From NCBI GenBank assembly GCA_016708315.1, contig JADJGC010000003.1, forward strand, positions 310,001 through 374,000: a DNA stretch of 64,000 nt. Direction: 5' to 3'. Position 1 is the stretch's first letter; each line of letters begins with the position of its first letter. Origin of the DNA: a bacterium (GTDB taxonomy: Bacteria > Zixibacteria > MSB-5A5 > CAIYYT01). The notes below the pieces were generated by a model. The model had not been told where the DNA came from. It saw only the letters and a list, made by a program, of their open reading frames with translations, and searched no databases. Below are positions 33,483 through 43,109 of the stretch, piece after piece. A program made the translations under genes and the position numbers.

Positions 33483-36120
33483 GAAGAGTTCGGGCAAACA
33501 GCGCAGACCCAAAGAGGTTGTGGCTCAGAAGGCAATGAGTCTTGACGCTTCATTGGATCAATCGCGAGCGTACTTCGCTAATGGCGACTACGCGGCTGCC
33601 CTCGGTGTCGCCAGATCAAGGTACGAGTTAAACGATCGAACTACGGAAGCCACGAATCCAGAGCTTGTCCAAATCGGCGCCTGGAGCGCATATCGCGTTG
33701 GCAACTTCGCGGAAGCAGATAAGTTTCTTGTCGATCTCGGGAACACTCGCGGACTTGGCGAAGACGATGCACTGCTTAAAGGTCTATTGCATTACGAGTT
33801 TCGTGAATTCGGAGAGTGTATTCGGACTGCCGAACCACTGCTAATGCCGCTTTCCGAAACGGCGCGCAATGAAAACAACGGAATGACAACAAAAGCCCAG
33901 TTGGACCTGATTTCCTGTTTGGCAATGTCATACTACAATCTCGGCGAATTAGAGTCTGCAGTGAATGTCCTTGAAGAAGCGATCAGCGCACGCGATGACC
34001 ATGACGAATTCTATGTCAATCTTGCCACTGTTAAAGGGCGTTTGGGCGATGAAGAAGGACGGCGCAAGGTCATCAGTGATGGGTTAGTCCGGTGCGGCAA
34101 TAAACGCGAACTGGATATTCTCGCGCGCGATCTTGTCGGCAACGAGACAATCTCGCTTTGCATGATCGTGAAGAACGAGGAGGCACTGTTGGGACAATGT
34201 CTGACAAGCGCCCGCGGGCTCGTGAATGAGATTATTGTCGTCGATACCGGCAGTACTGATGGAACCGTCGCTATTGCAGAGCAATTTGGCGCCCGAGTCT
34301 ATCATCATCCGTGGCAGAATGATTTTTCGCTTCACCGCAACCAATCGCTTGAATACGCCACCGGAGACTGGATTCTGATTCTCGACGCCGATGAAGAACT
34401 GCGTCAAGAGGACATTGCAAAGCTCAAACAGGCAACTCGGGTACCCGATATGAACGTCTTGTCCCTGTCTGTCCACAACAAGCACGTTGCCAGCGGCGAA
34501 ATCACATCGTTTCTACCTTCGGTGCGCATGTGGAGACGAAAACTGAACGTACGTTACGAAGGTATCGTGCATAACGAACTGCGGTTGCCGGTCGATGAGC
34601 CGATTCTTCGCGTTGATGCCGGGATCATACACTACGGCTACGGACTCGACTGGGAATTGATGAAGAAGAAGATCGCTCGCAGCAAGGCGCTGCTCCACAA
34701 ACAGCTCGAAGAGAATCCGAACAACTACTTTGCAAACTTCAATCTTGCTCAAATTCTGCGCGGCGAACATAAGATGCCACCGCCCGAAGTTTGTCGTGAA
34801 ATAATCGAACATGCTGGACGCGCTGTTCGCAATTCGAGCTCGGAAGCACCGGGACAGCGGCACATACATCTCATGGCGCTTGACCAAATCGTTTCGGCAT
34901 ATTTTCACTTGGGCGAGTACAAGCGAGCCGAAGAGACTGCCAAGCAAGCGCTCGAAATTGATCCCAATTATCTTGATCCGATGTTCCAACTGGGGCATGT
35001 GTATGCTGCTTCTCGCGACTTTGCTCGAGCCATCAAGGCATACGAGAAGTACATCGCAGCAGCAGATGATTATAACCCGGGAAACGAAATCACGAGTTTC
35101 ATCCTAATCCACTCGCATGATCAAGCTGCAGCCTACTTCAGCCTTGGCTTGATCCATGAAGAGATGAAGATGGATGAGAAGGCGGAGTTGTACTTCAAGC
35201 GTGTTCTGGAGTACAAGAGTAATCACCTCGACGTTTACGCACACCTCGCAGTCCTGCGATTCCGTCAAGGTGACTATGATGGTGCGGAGTCTTATGCCGA
35301 AAGGCAGTTGAGTTCGGATCGCAGCGATATCACGGCTCATGTTCTACTGGCTAAAATCAAGCAACGTGCGGGACAAGCAGTGTCGAGTCGAAAGCACTGC
35401 CTGGAAATCCTCGCCATAGACGCCAATCACATTCAGGCTCTTGAGACACTCATCTCATTGGAACGCGAAGCGGGAAATGCGAGGGAGGCTTTGGTCAGGA
35501 TTGACCAACTGCTCGCAGTGGATCCTACTAACTTCGCGACATTGAATCAGAAGGCCGAGGTGCTGATTGGACAGGGTCAATTTGACCGCGCAACGGAGAT
35601 TTATTCGCACCTGTTGGCAGCCTTTCCAAATGATGCGGAACTCTGGAATAATGCCGGAAACTGCTATTTCCGCATGTCAGATTACCAGGAAGCGATACGG
35701 CACTATTCAAACGCATTGGCAATCGATGCGCAACTTGTGCCGGCGCTGCGGAATATTGGACTGTCGTACTTCAAGCTCGGTGACAACGCCAACGCGGCAG
35801 TAAAACTGTCAAACTATATTGACTATGCGGCGGAGGATTTCGATGTGACCTACCTGGTTGCAAGGCTGTGGTTCGACTTATCGAACTATTCTGATGCACT
35901 CCGGTACGTTGAAAAGTGCCTGTTGGTACACCCGCGCTCCCCAGAGCTAGTAGGATTTCTTGCCGACTGCTACTTGAAGCTCGGGCACATTGACAGCGCT
36001 AAGGTCGGCTACGAACGTGCACTGATGATGAACCCAGACTTTGCTCCAGCACAGCATATGCTTGATGAAATAGAGAAGCTCGGTGGAAAGGTTACAAAGG
36101 TCGGCGTCAAAGTACAATGA
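33475..36120 (+). CDS. large TPR protein with embedded family 2 glycosyltransferase
   Basis: An 881-residue protein in three parts: N-terminal TPR helices (about 15-215), a GT2 domain (about 222-460: SLCMIVKNEEALLGQCL, VVDTGSTDGTVAIAEQFGA and the metal-binding ILDADEEL), and a long C-terminal TPR solenoid (about 480-870, for example AEETAKQALEIDPNYLDPMFQLGHVYAASRD). It is cytoplasmic, with no membrane segment. Proteins of this design glycosylate proteins or act with an exported substrate. It overlaps the preceding glycosyltransferase by 8 nt and the following acyltransferase by 4 nt, so the three are translationally coupled. Confidence 0.87.
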   Translation: MAKKSSGKQRRPKEVVAQKAMSLDASLDQSRAYFANGDYAAALGVARSRYELNDRTTEATNPELVQIGAWSAYRVGNFAEADKFLVDLGNTRGLGEDDALLKGLLHYEFREFGECIRTAEPLLMPLSETARNENNGMTTKAQLDLISCLAMSYYNLGELESAVNVLEEAISARDDHDEFYVNLATVKGRLGDEEGRRKVISDGLVRCGNKRELDILARDLVGNETISLCMIVKNEEALLGQCLTSARGLVNEIIVVDTGSTDGTVAIAEQFGARVYHHPWQNDFSLHRNQSLEYATGDWILILDADEELRQEDIAKLKQATRVPDMNVLSLSVHNKHVASGEITSFLPSVRMWRRKLNVRYEGIVHNELRLPVDEPILRVDAGIIHYGYGLDWELMKKKIARSKALLHKQLEENPNNYFANFNLAQILRGEHKMPPPEVCREIIEHAGRAVRNSSSEAPGQRHIHLMALDQIVSAYFHLGEYKRAEETAKQALEIDPNYLDPMFQLGHVYAASRDFARAIKAYEKYIAAADDYNPGNEITSFILIHSHDQAAAYFSLGLIHEEMKMDEKAELYFKRVLEYKSNHLDVYAHLAVLRFRQGDYDGAESYAERQLSSDRSDITAHVLLAKIKQRAGQAVSSRKHCLEILAIDANHIQALETLISLEREAGNAREALVRIDQLLAVDPTNFATLNQKAEVLIGQGQFDRATEIYSHLLAAFPNDAELWNNAGNCYFRMSDYQEAIRHYSNALAIDAQLVPALRNIGLSYFKLGDNANAAVKLSNYIDYAAEDFDVTYLVARLWFDLSNYSDALRYVEKCLLVHPRSPELVGFLADCYLKLGHIDSAKVGYERALMMNPDFAPAQHMLDEIEKLGGKVTKVGVKVQ

Positions 36121-37148
36121 GCAAGTGGATGGTAAAGAATCTGGATCGCGATTTCGCGAGTAGATTGGTGCAAGGACAACCGCATCACTTCCAGTCATCG
36201 CTGGTGTGGTATGACTTTCTTCGGCAGTACTCCAAAGAAGAAGATCGATCCGTGACGCTTTATCGCGACGGTGATCCGGTTGCATTCCTTTGCGCACTGC
36301 AACTGAAAGATCTGATTCAATCTCTGCCGTTTCCGGCAAGCTATGCCGGACTACAGGTGCTGCCGACGTTAACGGCATCCGACATGACCGAGGCATATCA
36401 TTCGCTATTCGAGCACTACTCCCGCCAATGCAATGTATTGTCAATTTGTACGGGTCCATTATTTGGTTCGACAGCTGGCGCAGTTGATTTCGATTTTCAA
36501 CTCGAAGGCACCGTGCATGCGCTCGATCTCACCGACGAGCCACTGGCGCGCACTACTTCAAAGTTCCGGAACAATTTACAGCGTAATCTGCGAAAGGCAG
36601 AGAATGCCGGTGTGCAAATCAAGATCACGAACGAGAAGACGAAGTTGGAACAGTGGTACCGCTGCTACTCGAAACGAATGAGTGAATTGAAGGGGACACA
36701 GTTGCCATTCGGTTACATTGAATCAATGTTTCGCGAGCTCGAACCAACCGGCAACTGTAGTCTGGTTGCTGCCGAGGTCGATCAGAAATTCCTTGGCGGC
36801 ATCGTCACGGTGCAAAACGAGCACTGTCTGGACTATTACCTGAGCATGTTCAACCGGGAAGATGATGAGACTCAGGCATCAACCGCAGCATTCTACTTTT
36901 TGGTCAAACACGCCAAAGCACAGGGCATCAAGTTTATGAACCTGCAAGCTTCCCCCAAGAGTCAGCCAGATCTGGTTCACTTCAAGAAATCGTGGGGAGC
37001 GACCGAGTATCGACACAAATACCTGGTGAAGGTCTTGAACAATGCGGATGCAATTCTGAACCAGTCCGCTGAACACTTAAGCAAAGAATATCCATTCCAC
37101 TTTGTAGTGCCGTTTTCTGCGCTGAAGGCAGAGCCGGTGCTGGCTTAG
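36117..37148 (+). CDS. FemAB/BioF2-like acyltransferase
   Basis: A 343-residue GNAT-fold protein of the FemAB-like type. Key pieces are VWYDFLRQYS near the N-terminus, TSKFRNNLQRNLRKAENAGVQI (a helix typical of this group), WYRCYSKRMSELKG, FLGGIVTVQNEHCLDYYLSM and FMNLQASPKSQPDLVHFKKSWGA. Within this operon a plausible job is N-acylation of an amino sugar produced by the DegT aminotransferase, or aminoacyl modification of the glycan. Both are inference. It begins inside the stop of the TPR-GT2 gene (ATGA). Confidence 0.75.
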   Translation: MSKWMVKNLDRDFASRLVQGQPHHFQSSLVWYDFLRQYSKEEDRSVTLYRDGDPVAFLCALQLKDLIQSLPFPASYAGLQVLPTLTASDMTEAYHSLFEHYSRQCNVLSICTGPLFGSTAGAVDFDFQLEGTVHALDLTDEPLARTTSKFRNNLQRNLRKAENAGVQIKITNEKTKLEQWYRCYSKRMSELKGTQLPFGYIESMFRELEPTGNCSLVAAEVDQKFLGGIVTVQNEHCLDYYLSMFNREDDETQASTAAFYFLVKHAKAQGIKFMNLQASPKSQPDLVHFKKSWGATEYRHKYLVKVLNNADAILNQSAEHLSKEYPFHFVVPFSALKAEPVLA

Positions 37149-37204
37149 AAGGCTACCCAATGTATGACGATTGCAATCACCTCAAATCCCAACGGAGCGA
37201 TTCT

Positions 37205-38224
37205 ATGATAAAGGGCAAAACGATATTCATTACCGGTGGCGCAGGATTCATCGGTTCAGCACTTGCAGAGCGCCTGGTTAGCGACAACAAGCTAATCATC
37301 TTTGACAATTTTCGCCGCAATTCGCTGCAAGACAAACCACACTTGGCAAGTCATCCGAATGTCGAACTGATCAAAGGAGATATCCGGGATCGCGCGGCGC
37401 TCGCCGCATCGATTGACAGCGCAAACATCGTAATCCACGCTGCAGCGGTTGCGGGCGTCGATTCTGTTCTGAAAGATCCTGTTATGACAATGGAAGTCAA
37501 TGTCATTGGCACTTACAACGTGTACACGACGTGTCTTGAAGTTGGGAAATCACTGGAGCGCGTGATTGACTTTTCGACCAGCGAAGTGTTTGGCGCTTAC
37601 GCTTACAAAGTCACAGAAGCGAATCTAAAGCCGGCGTTGACTGTCGGTGAAGCGCGATGGTCATATGCAATCAGCAAGCTCACCGGCGAGTTCTTTGCGA
37701 ACAGCTTCTATATCAAATACGGTTTGCCGATCTGCTGCGTACGACCGTTCAACATCTTCGGACCTGGACAAGTCGGCGAAGGTGCAATTCATCACTTCGT
37801 TGTTAATGCGATTCAGGACAAGGACGTGACTATCTACTCTGATGGAAGTCAAATTCGTGCATGGTGCTACATCGACGACATCCTTGATGCACTCGAAGAA
37901 ATCCTGCAGAACAACCGATCAAGCGGGCAAGCCTTCAACATTGGCAACCCGCAGAGCACATTGACGATTTACAATCTGGCGCGCGAGATCATACGGCTTT
38001 CGGGTTCGAAATCGAAGATCGTCTTCAAAGAAGCAAGCTCACCAGACGTGGAAGTGAGAATACCGGACATTCACAAGGCACGTGAGATTCTCAGTTTCGA
38101 ACCGAAGGTAGATCTCGAGGACGGATTGCTGCGAACAATCGAATGGTACCGTGAGAAGATGCGCCGCAGTAAGACTTCACAGGCAACGGAGTTGATATTC
38201 AAGGAGAAATACGCCAATGTCTGA
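37205..38224 (+). CDS. NAD-dependent nucleotide-sugar epimerase/dehydratase
   Basis: A 339-residue extended short-chain dehydrogenase/reductase. The Rossmann motif GGAGFIG lies at residues 11-17. The catalytic pair is in WSYAISKLTGEFF (about Tyr154, Lys158). Substrate-side motifs RPFNIFGPGQVGEGAIHHF and DGSQIRAWCYIDD are typical of enzymes acting on nucleotide sugars such as UDP-glucose or GDP-mannose derivatives. ATG 37205 is chosen because ACGGAGCG lies 7 nt upstream and the motif starts there. An ATG at 37160 is possible. It overlaps the radical SAM gene by 8 nt. Epimerase versus dehydratase cannot be decided. Confidence 0.88.
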   Translation: MIKGKTIFITGGAGFIGSALAERLVSDNKLIIFDNFRRNSLQDKPHLASHPNVELIKGDIRDRAALAASIDSANIVIHAAAVAGVDSVLKDPVMTMEVNVIGTYNVYTTCLEVGKSLERVIDFSTSEVFGAYAYKVTEANLKPALTVGEARWSYAISKLTGEFFANSFYIKYGLPICCVRPFNIFGPGQVGEGAIHHFVVNAIQDKDVTIYSDGSQIRAWCYIDDILDALEEILQNNRSSGQAFNIGNPQSTLTIYNLAREIIRLSGSKSKIVFKEASSPDVEVRIPDIHKAREILSFEPKVDLEDGLLRTIEWYREKMRRSKTSQATELIFKEKYANV

Positions 38225-39254
38225 GAACAAGACTTCGGGCGGAACACCGTGGCGCGAGTTTTATGGATTCGCGAACGAGCAGGATAAAGTGTTTCCCAAC
38301 ATGGTCCACCTGGACTTGATCAACATCTGCAATTTCAAGTGCATTCATTGCCCGCAGAACGATATCAAGAAATTCGTGCCGGACTACGAGCCAAATCAGC
38401 TTGACTATGAGATATTCACTCGAATTATCGACGAAGTAGCTGACCACGGTGCAACACTGCGCATTACTTGCGATGGCGAACCTTTCCTCTACAAACATAT
38501 AGTGAAAGCGATCCATTACATAAAGGATCGCGGAGTCAAGATCGCAACAATTGTGACGAACGGCAGTTCTCTGACAAGGCCGATTGCCGAGGCAATTCTC
38601 AAACCATCAGATACAAAATTCATCATTGATTTCAGCTTGGACAGCCTTTATAAGCCCACTTACGAGCGCATCCGCCTTCAGGGCAATTTCGTGGAAGTAT
38701 ACAGCAATGTGTTGTTTCTACTCAAGAACAAGAAGAGCAACCCGAACCTGCGAATCATTGTCAACATGATTGATCAGGACACGCTGGTGCCAGGCGAACT
38801 GGAAGCATTCAAGCAGTTCTGGGGACCAATTGCGGACGATGTCGTTGTCAGGACTTATCTAACCGTGAAGGGTATGGTAAACGCGTCTACTCTAAAGATG
38901 GAACGCGACCAGTACCGCTGGCCATGTTCACTCTTGTGGAATCGCATCGCTATCAGTTCGCACGGTCGGCCGCGCTTCTGCGTTGCCGATTGGAGAGAGC
39001 AATCCGTTCTGAAAGACTTCGATCTTGCCAAGGTCAGCATAAGTGAGATATGGCAGTCACCTTTCTACGATCAATTGCGACGCGATCATCTTGACAAAGA
39101 GTTCTCAAAGATCGCTATCTGTAAGAATTGTACCGACTGGTTCGGTCTCAAGTGGGATTACGACTACAGGACGGTAATTGACAGACTCTTCGAAGAGAAG
39201 GCAAATGATTTAACGGTTGCTCAAATCAACACTCAACATCCGGTGGAAGTATAG
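38217..39254 (+). CDS. radical SAM protein with SPASM-like C-terminus
   Basis: A 345-residue radical S-adenosylmethionine enzyme. The 4Fe-4S cluster motif is ICNFKCIHCPQ with Cys38, Cys42 and Cys45. TCDGEPFLYKH is the glycine-rich SAM strand. The C-terminal segment has further cysteines (WPCSLLW, RFCVADW, AICKNCTDWF), as in SPASM/twitch domains that bind auxiliary clusters. Such enzymes modify peptides or sugars by hydrogen abstraction. Sitting among epimerase, aminotransferase and glycosyltransferase genes, a sugar dehydrogenase or epimerase role is possible, or protein-side modification of flagellin. It overlaps the upstream gene. Confidence 0.85.
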   Translation: MSENKTSGGTPWREFYGFANEQDKVFPNMVHLDLINICNFKCIHCPQNDIKKFVPDYEPNQLDYEIFTRIIDEVADHGATLRITCDGEPFLYKHIVKAIHYIKDRGVKIATIVTNGSSLTRPIAEAILKPSDTKFIIDFSLDSLYKPTYERIRLQGNFVEVYSNVLFLLKNKKSNPNLRIIVNMIDQDTLVPGELEAFKQFWGPIADDVVVRTYLTVKGMVNASTLKMERDQYRWPCSLLWNRIAISSHGRPRFCVADWREQSVLKDFDLAKVSISEIWQSPFYDQLRRDHLDKEFSKIAICKNCTDWFGLKWDYDYRTVIDRLFEEKANDLTVAQINTQHPVEV

Positions 39255-39255
39255 A

Positions 39256-41670
39256 ATGCGCGACGTTCTGATGTTTTGCGACAAGAAGGGTTACTACGGC
39301 TTTCTCAAACCGTACCTCGACTCCTACGTGGGAGACAGCCGCTACCAATTTGTTGTTGAGCGAAGTGAGAGCAAGGAGCGCTTACTCGAGTACTTTGGGA
39401 AAGACTGCACGATCTGGCTTGATCATCTCAATGAATTTGCTATCTGGGCTTCGTCACTTCAGAACAATGGTAAGACCAAGTTGGTTTGCAGGGTCCAGGG
39501 AACTGAACTCTTGGATGTGGACTTACAGAACTGCCGTTGGGAAGCATTTGATGCTGTAGTTACCAGCAATCATTCAAGTGAGGCCGTCCTGTTTGATGCA
39601 GTCGACCGACTGGAATCGATGGCAGCATATTCTTTGATTCCACCTGCCGCTCAAGTAACACCTTTGTCGGTAGCGCAAAAAGTAAGAACAAAGAACATCG
39701 CATACCTTAGTGACATTGACCATGAATCAAACTCCTTGGTCATCCTGGATGTTCTTTCAGAGTTGGTCAGGGTCGATAAGGAATACAAGCTATATGTCGT
39801 TGGCGATTTTGCGACGACATCACTTCGTGTACACTTCGAGCATATGATCGCCGCAATGCAGCTTTCTGAGAACATCGAGTTTCACCAACGCCCTGACAAT
39901 CTGGCGATTTGGCTAAAGGACAAATCGTATATTCTGTCAACTGCGATTGCAGCAGGCAATGAAGCTGAGATTGCTCTTGCGATGACGCTCGGAGTACAGC
40001 CTGTCGTGATCAACCACTTTGGAGCCGAATCTCTGACAGATTCAGCAGAGTTGGTCAACTGCGTGAGCGGTTGCGTTAACAAATTGCTTCAGGAACCTGG
40101 AGATCCTTCACAGCTGCGGCAGAAGGCACTTGAAACCAGCAATGTCGATATGTATCGCGGGCAGTTTGAAGAAGTGTTGAATGGCGCTGACTTCGCTTAC
40201 GAGCCGAAGGTTAGCATCCTCCTGCCGACATACAATCGCGCCGAGATGTTGAAGCGCGCTCTAGCGCGACTTGCGCAACAGACCTATTCAAATCGTGAAA
40301 TTGTTGTCATCAACGACTGCTCAAGCGACACGACGGAGTCGGTCGTACTGGAAGCGATGAAGACGAGGTCAGATATTGTCTATCACCGCAATGATGTCAA
40401 CCTTGGCAATGCCGGCTCGATGGCGATGGCGGCAGCAAAATCCAGCGGCGACTTCGTTCTTTCATTTAGCGATGATGACGACCTCGACAACCGGGCTCTG
40501 GAAGAGTTCGTCAGTTACTGGCGGCGCAAGAAGTCGGACATTATCTACAGCGATTTGGCTGTAACAGACTCGACAGGCAGAGAAACGGCGCAATGGAAGT
40601 ATCGAAACTATTACAGCAACTATGAACTACTGAATGAGTTGGTATTCGCCGACGGCAATAAGATTCCCGAGGTGTTTTTCTGTCGCCGCGAGCTGTATGA
40701 TCAAGTCTATACGCAAACATACACCCGTCGTTTTCTCAATACCTACTACTTGCCGCATCTGCGCAAACTCAAGATGATCCACCTTCCGAAAATGCTCTGT
40801 CGCTATGCAGTACATGTCGGCAGTACCTTCGGAAACGTCGTCGGGCTATTTGATCGCAGTAAATCGACGCAGAACTATGTGAATGCCGCAATGTTCATGT
40901 ATGCGCCGGGCAGGGTGATGAATATTCCAAATGACCGGCCCGCGTCGCAGCAGATCGCCGACGCCTATGCGTGCGTTGCAAGTGTGCTAATTGAACATGG
41001 CAAGCGGCGGATCTCAGGAAAGATGTATACGGGCGTCAGCTATGAAGAAAAAGACAATCTGCATTGGTTGTACTTCTACAACGCATTTCACTGGCTGAAG
41101 ATGGCCCAGCGGTATGGGCTTCCGGAAGAACACGCCAGGAAGATCGAAAACCAAATTCTCGAAACAATCGACCCTGCAGGCTTCAACCCTCGCAAACATG
41201 CCAATATGCCCGATGTGTATCGTGAGCTTCCGTGGTTCGCTAACAAGGCATTTAATAATCTATCGAAGTTTGTGGCATTTGATTGTGTCAGCCTTGGAGC
41301 TCCAGAGTGGATGGCAAAGAGGTCGTACTCCGTGTACAAAGACGGCAAGGCGGAGATAGAGGTTTGCAATCACCTCTGCAAGTCACAGGATGAATTCGAA
41401 ACGGTCATGCGCCGGACTTCGGTAACTGTCGTCAATATCTTCGACGCCAGCTCCGTCGAATCAACAATTCGATACTTGATTGAGAATCAACTATCGAGTG
41501 TTCATGTCTTCAACTTCAGTCGCGTGCGCGTGCCCGAGATCGAACTGCTGAAGACAGTCTTCAATGTCGGTCCGGGGGCTGTCAGAAGTTTCGCGGACTA
41601 TCTTAAACTGGTCACACAAATATCAACTGCGAGTCATTATGAATATTGCGCTGTCGAAGCCACTGTTTGA
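39256..41670 (+). CDS. tandem glycosyltransferase (GT-B-like plus GT2)
   Basis: An 804-residue protein. The N-terminal 310 residues resemble a GT-B glycosyltransferase lacking obvious complete motifs (DYVVGD-like KLYVVGDFATTSL, ALAMTLGVQPVVINHFGA). Residues about 325-540 are a clear GT2 domain (SILLPTYNRAEMLKRAL, IVVINDCSSDTTE, LSFSDDDDLDNRAL). The C-terminal 260 residues are not recognised. It starts 1 nt after the radical SAM stop, and its end overlaps the aminotransferase gene by 32 nt. It probably adds more than one sugar of the flagellar or surface glycan made by this operon. Confidence 0.83.
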   Translation: MRDVLMFCDKKGYYGFLKPYLDSYVGDSRYQFVVERSESKERLLEYFGKDCTIWLDHLNEFAIWASSLQNNGKTKLVCRVQGTELLDVDLQNCRWEAFDAVVTSNHSSEAVLFDAVDRLESMAAYSLIPPAAQVTPLSVAQKVRTKNIAYLSDIDHESNSLVILDVLSELVRVDKEYKLYVVGDFATTSLRVHFEHMIAAMQLSENIEFHQRPDNLAIWLKDKSYILSTAIAAGNEAEIALAMTLGVQPVVINHFGAESLTDSAELVNCVSGCVNKLLQEPGDPSQLRQKALETSNVDMYRGQFEEVLNGADFAYEPKVSILLPTYNRAEMLKRALARLAQQTYSNREIVVINDCSSDTTESVVLEAMKTRSDIVYHRNDVNLGNAGSMAMAAAKSSGDFVLSFSDDDDLDNRALEEFVSYWRRKKSDIIYSDLAVTDSTGRETAQWKYRNYYSNYELLNELVFADGNKIPEVFFCRRELYDQVYTQTYTRRFLNTYYLPHLRKLKMIHLPKMLCRYAVHVGSTFGNVVGLFDRSKSTQNYVNAAMFMYAPGRVMNIPNDRPASQQIADAYACVASVLIEHGKRRISGKMYTGVSYEEKDNLHWLYFYNAFHWLKMAQRYGLPEEHARKIENQILETIDPAGFNPRKHANMPDVYRELPWFANKAFNNLSKFVAFDCVSLGAPEWMAKRSYSVYKDGKAEIEVCNHLCKSQDEFETVMRRTSVTVVNIFDASSVESTIRYLIENQLSSVHVFNFSRVRVPEIELLKTVFNVGPGAVRSFADYLKLVTQISTASHYEYCAVEATV

Positions 41671-42844
41671 CAACGAGGAGTTGTCAGAAATTGAGAAAGT
41701 CCTGGAGTCAGGATGGGTGATGCAGGGACCAAAGGTGGCAGAATTCGAACAAGAGTTTTCTCGCGTGGTAAATTCTGACTGGTCGGTCGCAGTGTCTTCC
41801 TGTTCGACAGCACTGCATTTGGCAATGAAAGCAATCGGAATCGGGAAGGGCGACGAAGTAATCGTACCCGCTTTGACATGGATTGCAACTGCCGCCGCTG
41901 TTGAAGAGTGCGAAGGAACAGTCGTGTTCTGCGATATCGATCCGGCGACATTCAACATTGATCCGAATTGCCTCGACAGACTTATCAATCCACGCACCAA
42001 GGCAATTGTCGCTGTCAACCTCTTTGGATTAGCGGCAGACCTGCCAAAACTTGTCCAAATAGCCCAAGCCAACGATTTGATTCTTATTGAAGACGCCGCT
42101 TGTTCTTTAGGAGCAACCGTGAACGAAAAAGCCAGCGGTACGTTTGGCCGGTTGGGCTGTTTCTCGTTTCATCCACGCAAGTCGATTACGACTGGCGAAG
42201 GAGGAATGATTGTCGGCGCCTCGCTTGACGATGAATTGCTTCTGCGATCGTTGCGCTCGCATGGAGTGAAAACTTCACCGAAGGGAACAGCGACTTCAGC
42301 TCAACCATACGATCTTGGCGACTTTGACAAACTTGGCTACAACTATCGCCTGACTGATTTGCAGGCTGCACTTGGCATCGCGCAGCTTCGTAAATTGGAA
42401 CGGATACTTCAGCGCCGAAGAGAAATTGCCCGAGCATACGATTCTGGATTGTCTGATCTCGAGTTGTTGAGATTGCCAACGGAACCTGAGGGATTCGTTC
42501 ACACATATCAGTCATATGTGATGATGGTTGGTGCATCGACGCACGATAGAAATGGCGCTGAAAAAATGCACGACTGTCGGAATCGGATCATGATCGATCT
42601 TAAGCAAGCTGGAGTGGCGACGCGTCCGGGAACTCACGCAGTCCACACACTGGAATACTTCGAGAAAAAGTATGGACTATCGCAGTGGTCGGCTCCAAAT
42701 GCCAATGCAGCAATGAACCAATCTATCGCTCTTCCGCTGCACCCACTTTTGACAACTTCTGAAGTTGAATATGTAATTCACTCAGTAAGAAAAGCGTACG
42801 ACGCGGTATTTTCGGTACGTAACGCGAGCGCTACAGTCGCGTAA
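41639..42844 (+). CDS. DegT/DnrJ/EryC1/StrS family sugar aminotransferase
   Basis: A 401-residue PLP-dependent aminotransferase that converts a keto-sugar nucleotide into an amino sugar. The family pattern is complete: SGWVMQGPKVAEFEQEF, SSCSTALHLAMKAIGIG, DEVIVPALTWIATAAAV, LIEDAACSLGA and the PLP-binding Lys in FHPRKSITTGEGG. ATG 41639 is the family start, inside the end of the preceding gene. It is the last gene of the island. Together with the epimerase/dehydratase and the acyltransferase it could give an N-acylated amino sugar. A palindrome (42854-42869) follows its stop. Confidence 0.92.
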   Translation: MNIALSKPLFDNEELSEIEKVLESGWVMQGPKVAEFEQEFSRVVNSDWSVAVSSCSTALHLAMKAIGIGKGDEVIVPALTWIATAAAVEECEGTVVFCDIDPATFNIDPNCLDRLINPRTKAIVAVNLFGLAADLPKLVQIAQANDLILIEDAACSLGATVNEKASGTFGRLGCFSFHPRKSITTGEGGMIVGASLDDELLLRSLRSHGVKTSPKGTATSAQPYDLGDFDKLGYNYRLTDLQAALGIAQLRKLERILQRRREIARAYDSGLSDLELLRLPTEPEGFVHTYQSYVMMVGASTHDRNGAEKMHDCRNRIMIDLKQAGVATRPGTHAVHTLEYFEKKYGLSQWSAPNANAAMNQSIALPLHPLLTTSEVEYVIHSVRKAYDAVFSVRNASATVA

Positions 42845-42853
42845 GTTAGTCTG

Positions 42854-42869
42854 CTTTCGAACTCGAAAG
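42854..42869. repeat. 7-2-7 palindrome after the island
   Basis: CTTTCGA-AC-TCGAAAG, 9 nt after the aminotransferase stop. It has no T-run. It may be a transcript-end hairpin or a protein-binding site. Confidence 0.4.
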
Positions 42870-43050
42870 GATGACTGGATTGTTCACGGAGCGAACATTT
42901 GAACCGCAAAAGGGACTCAAGATGGCGGATTCTGCGGAATTATCAGACTATATTTGGGATACTCTAATCTTGGTTAATAACTGGTGGATTAACAACAGCT
43001 TAGGGCGGCGTTAATATTGCTGTCATGGGCAGAAATATCGACAATAGGTG

Positions 43051-43078
43051 TTAAGTTAGCGTTCGTTCTGGTCGAAAA
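43051..43078 (+). promoter_or_regulatory. candidate sigma-28 promoter upstream of fliC (distal)
   Basis: TTAAGTTA (43051-43058) and GTCGAAAA (43071-43078) each match 6 of 8 positions of TAAAGTTT and GCCGATAA, with a 12-nt spacer instead of the usual 11. Confidence 0.35.
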
Positions 43079-43109
43079 AGATAGTAACGAATTGGATAGA
43101 AATGGCGCT

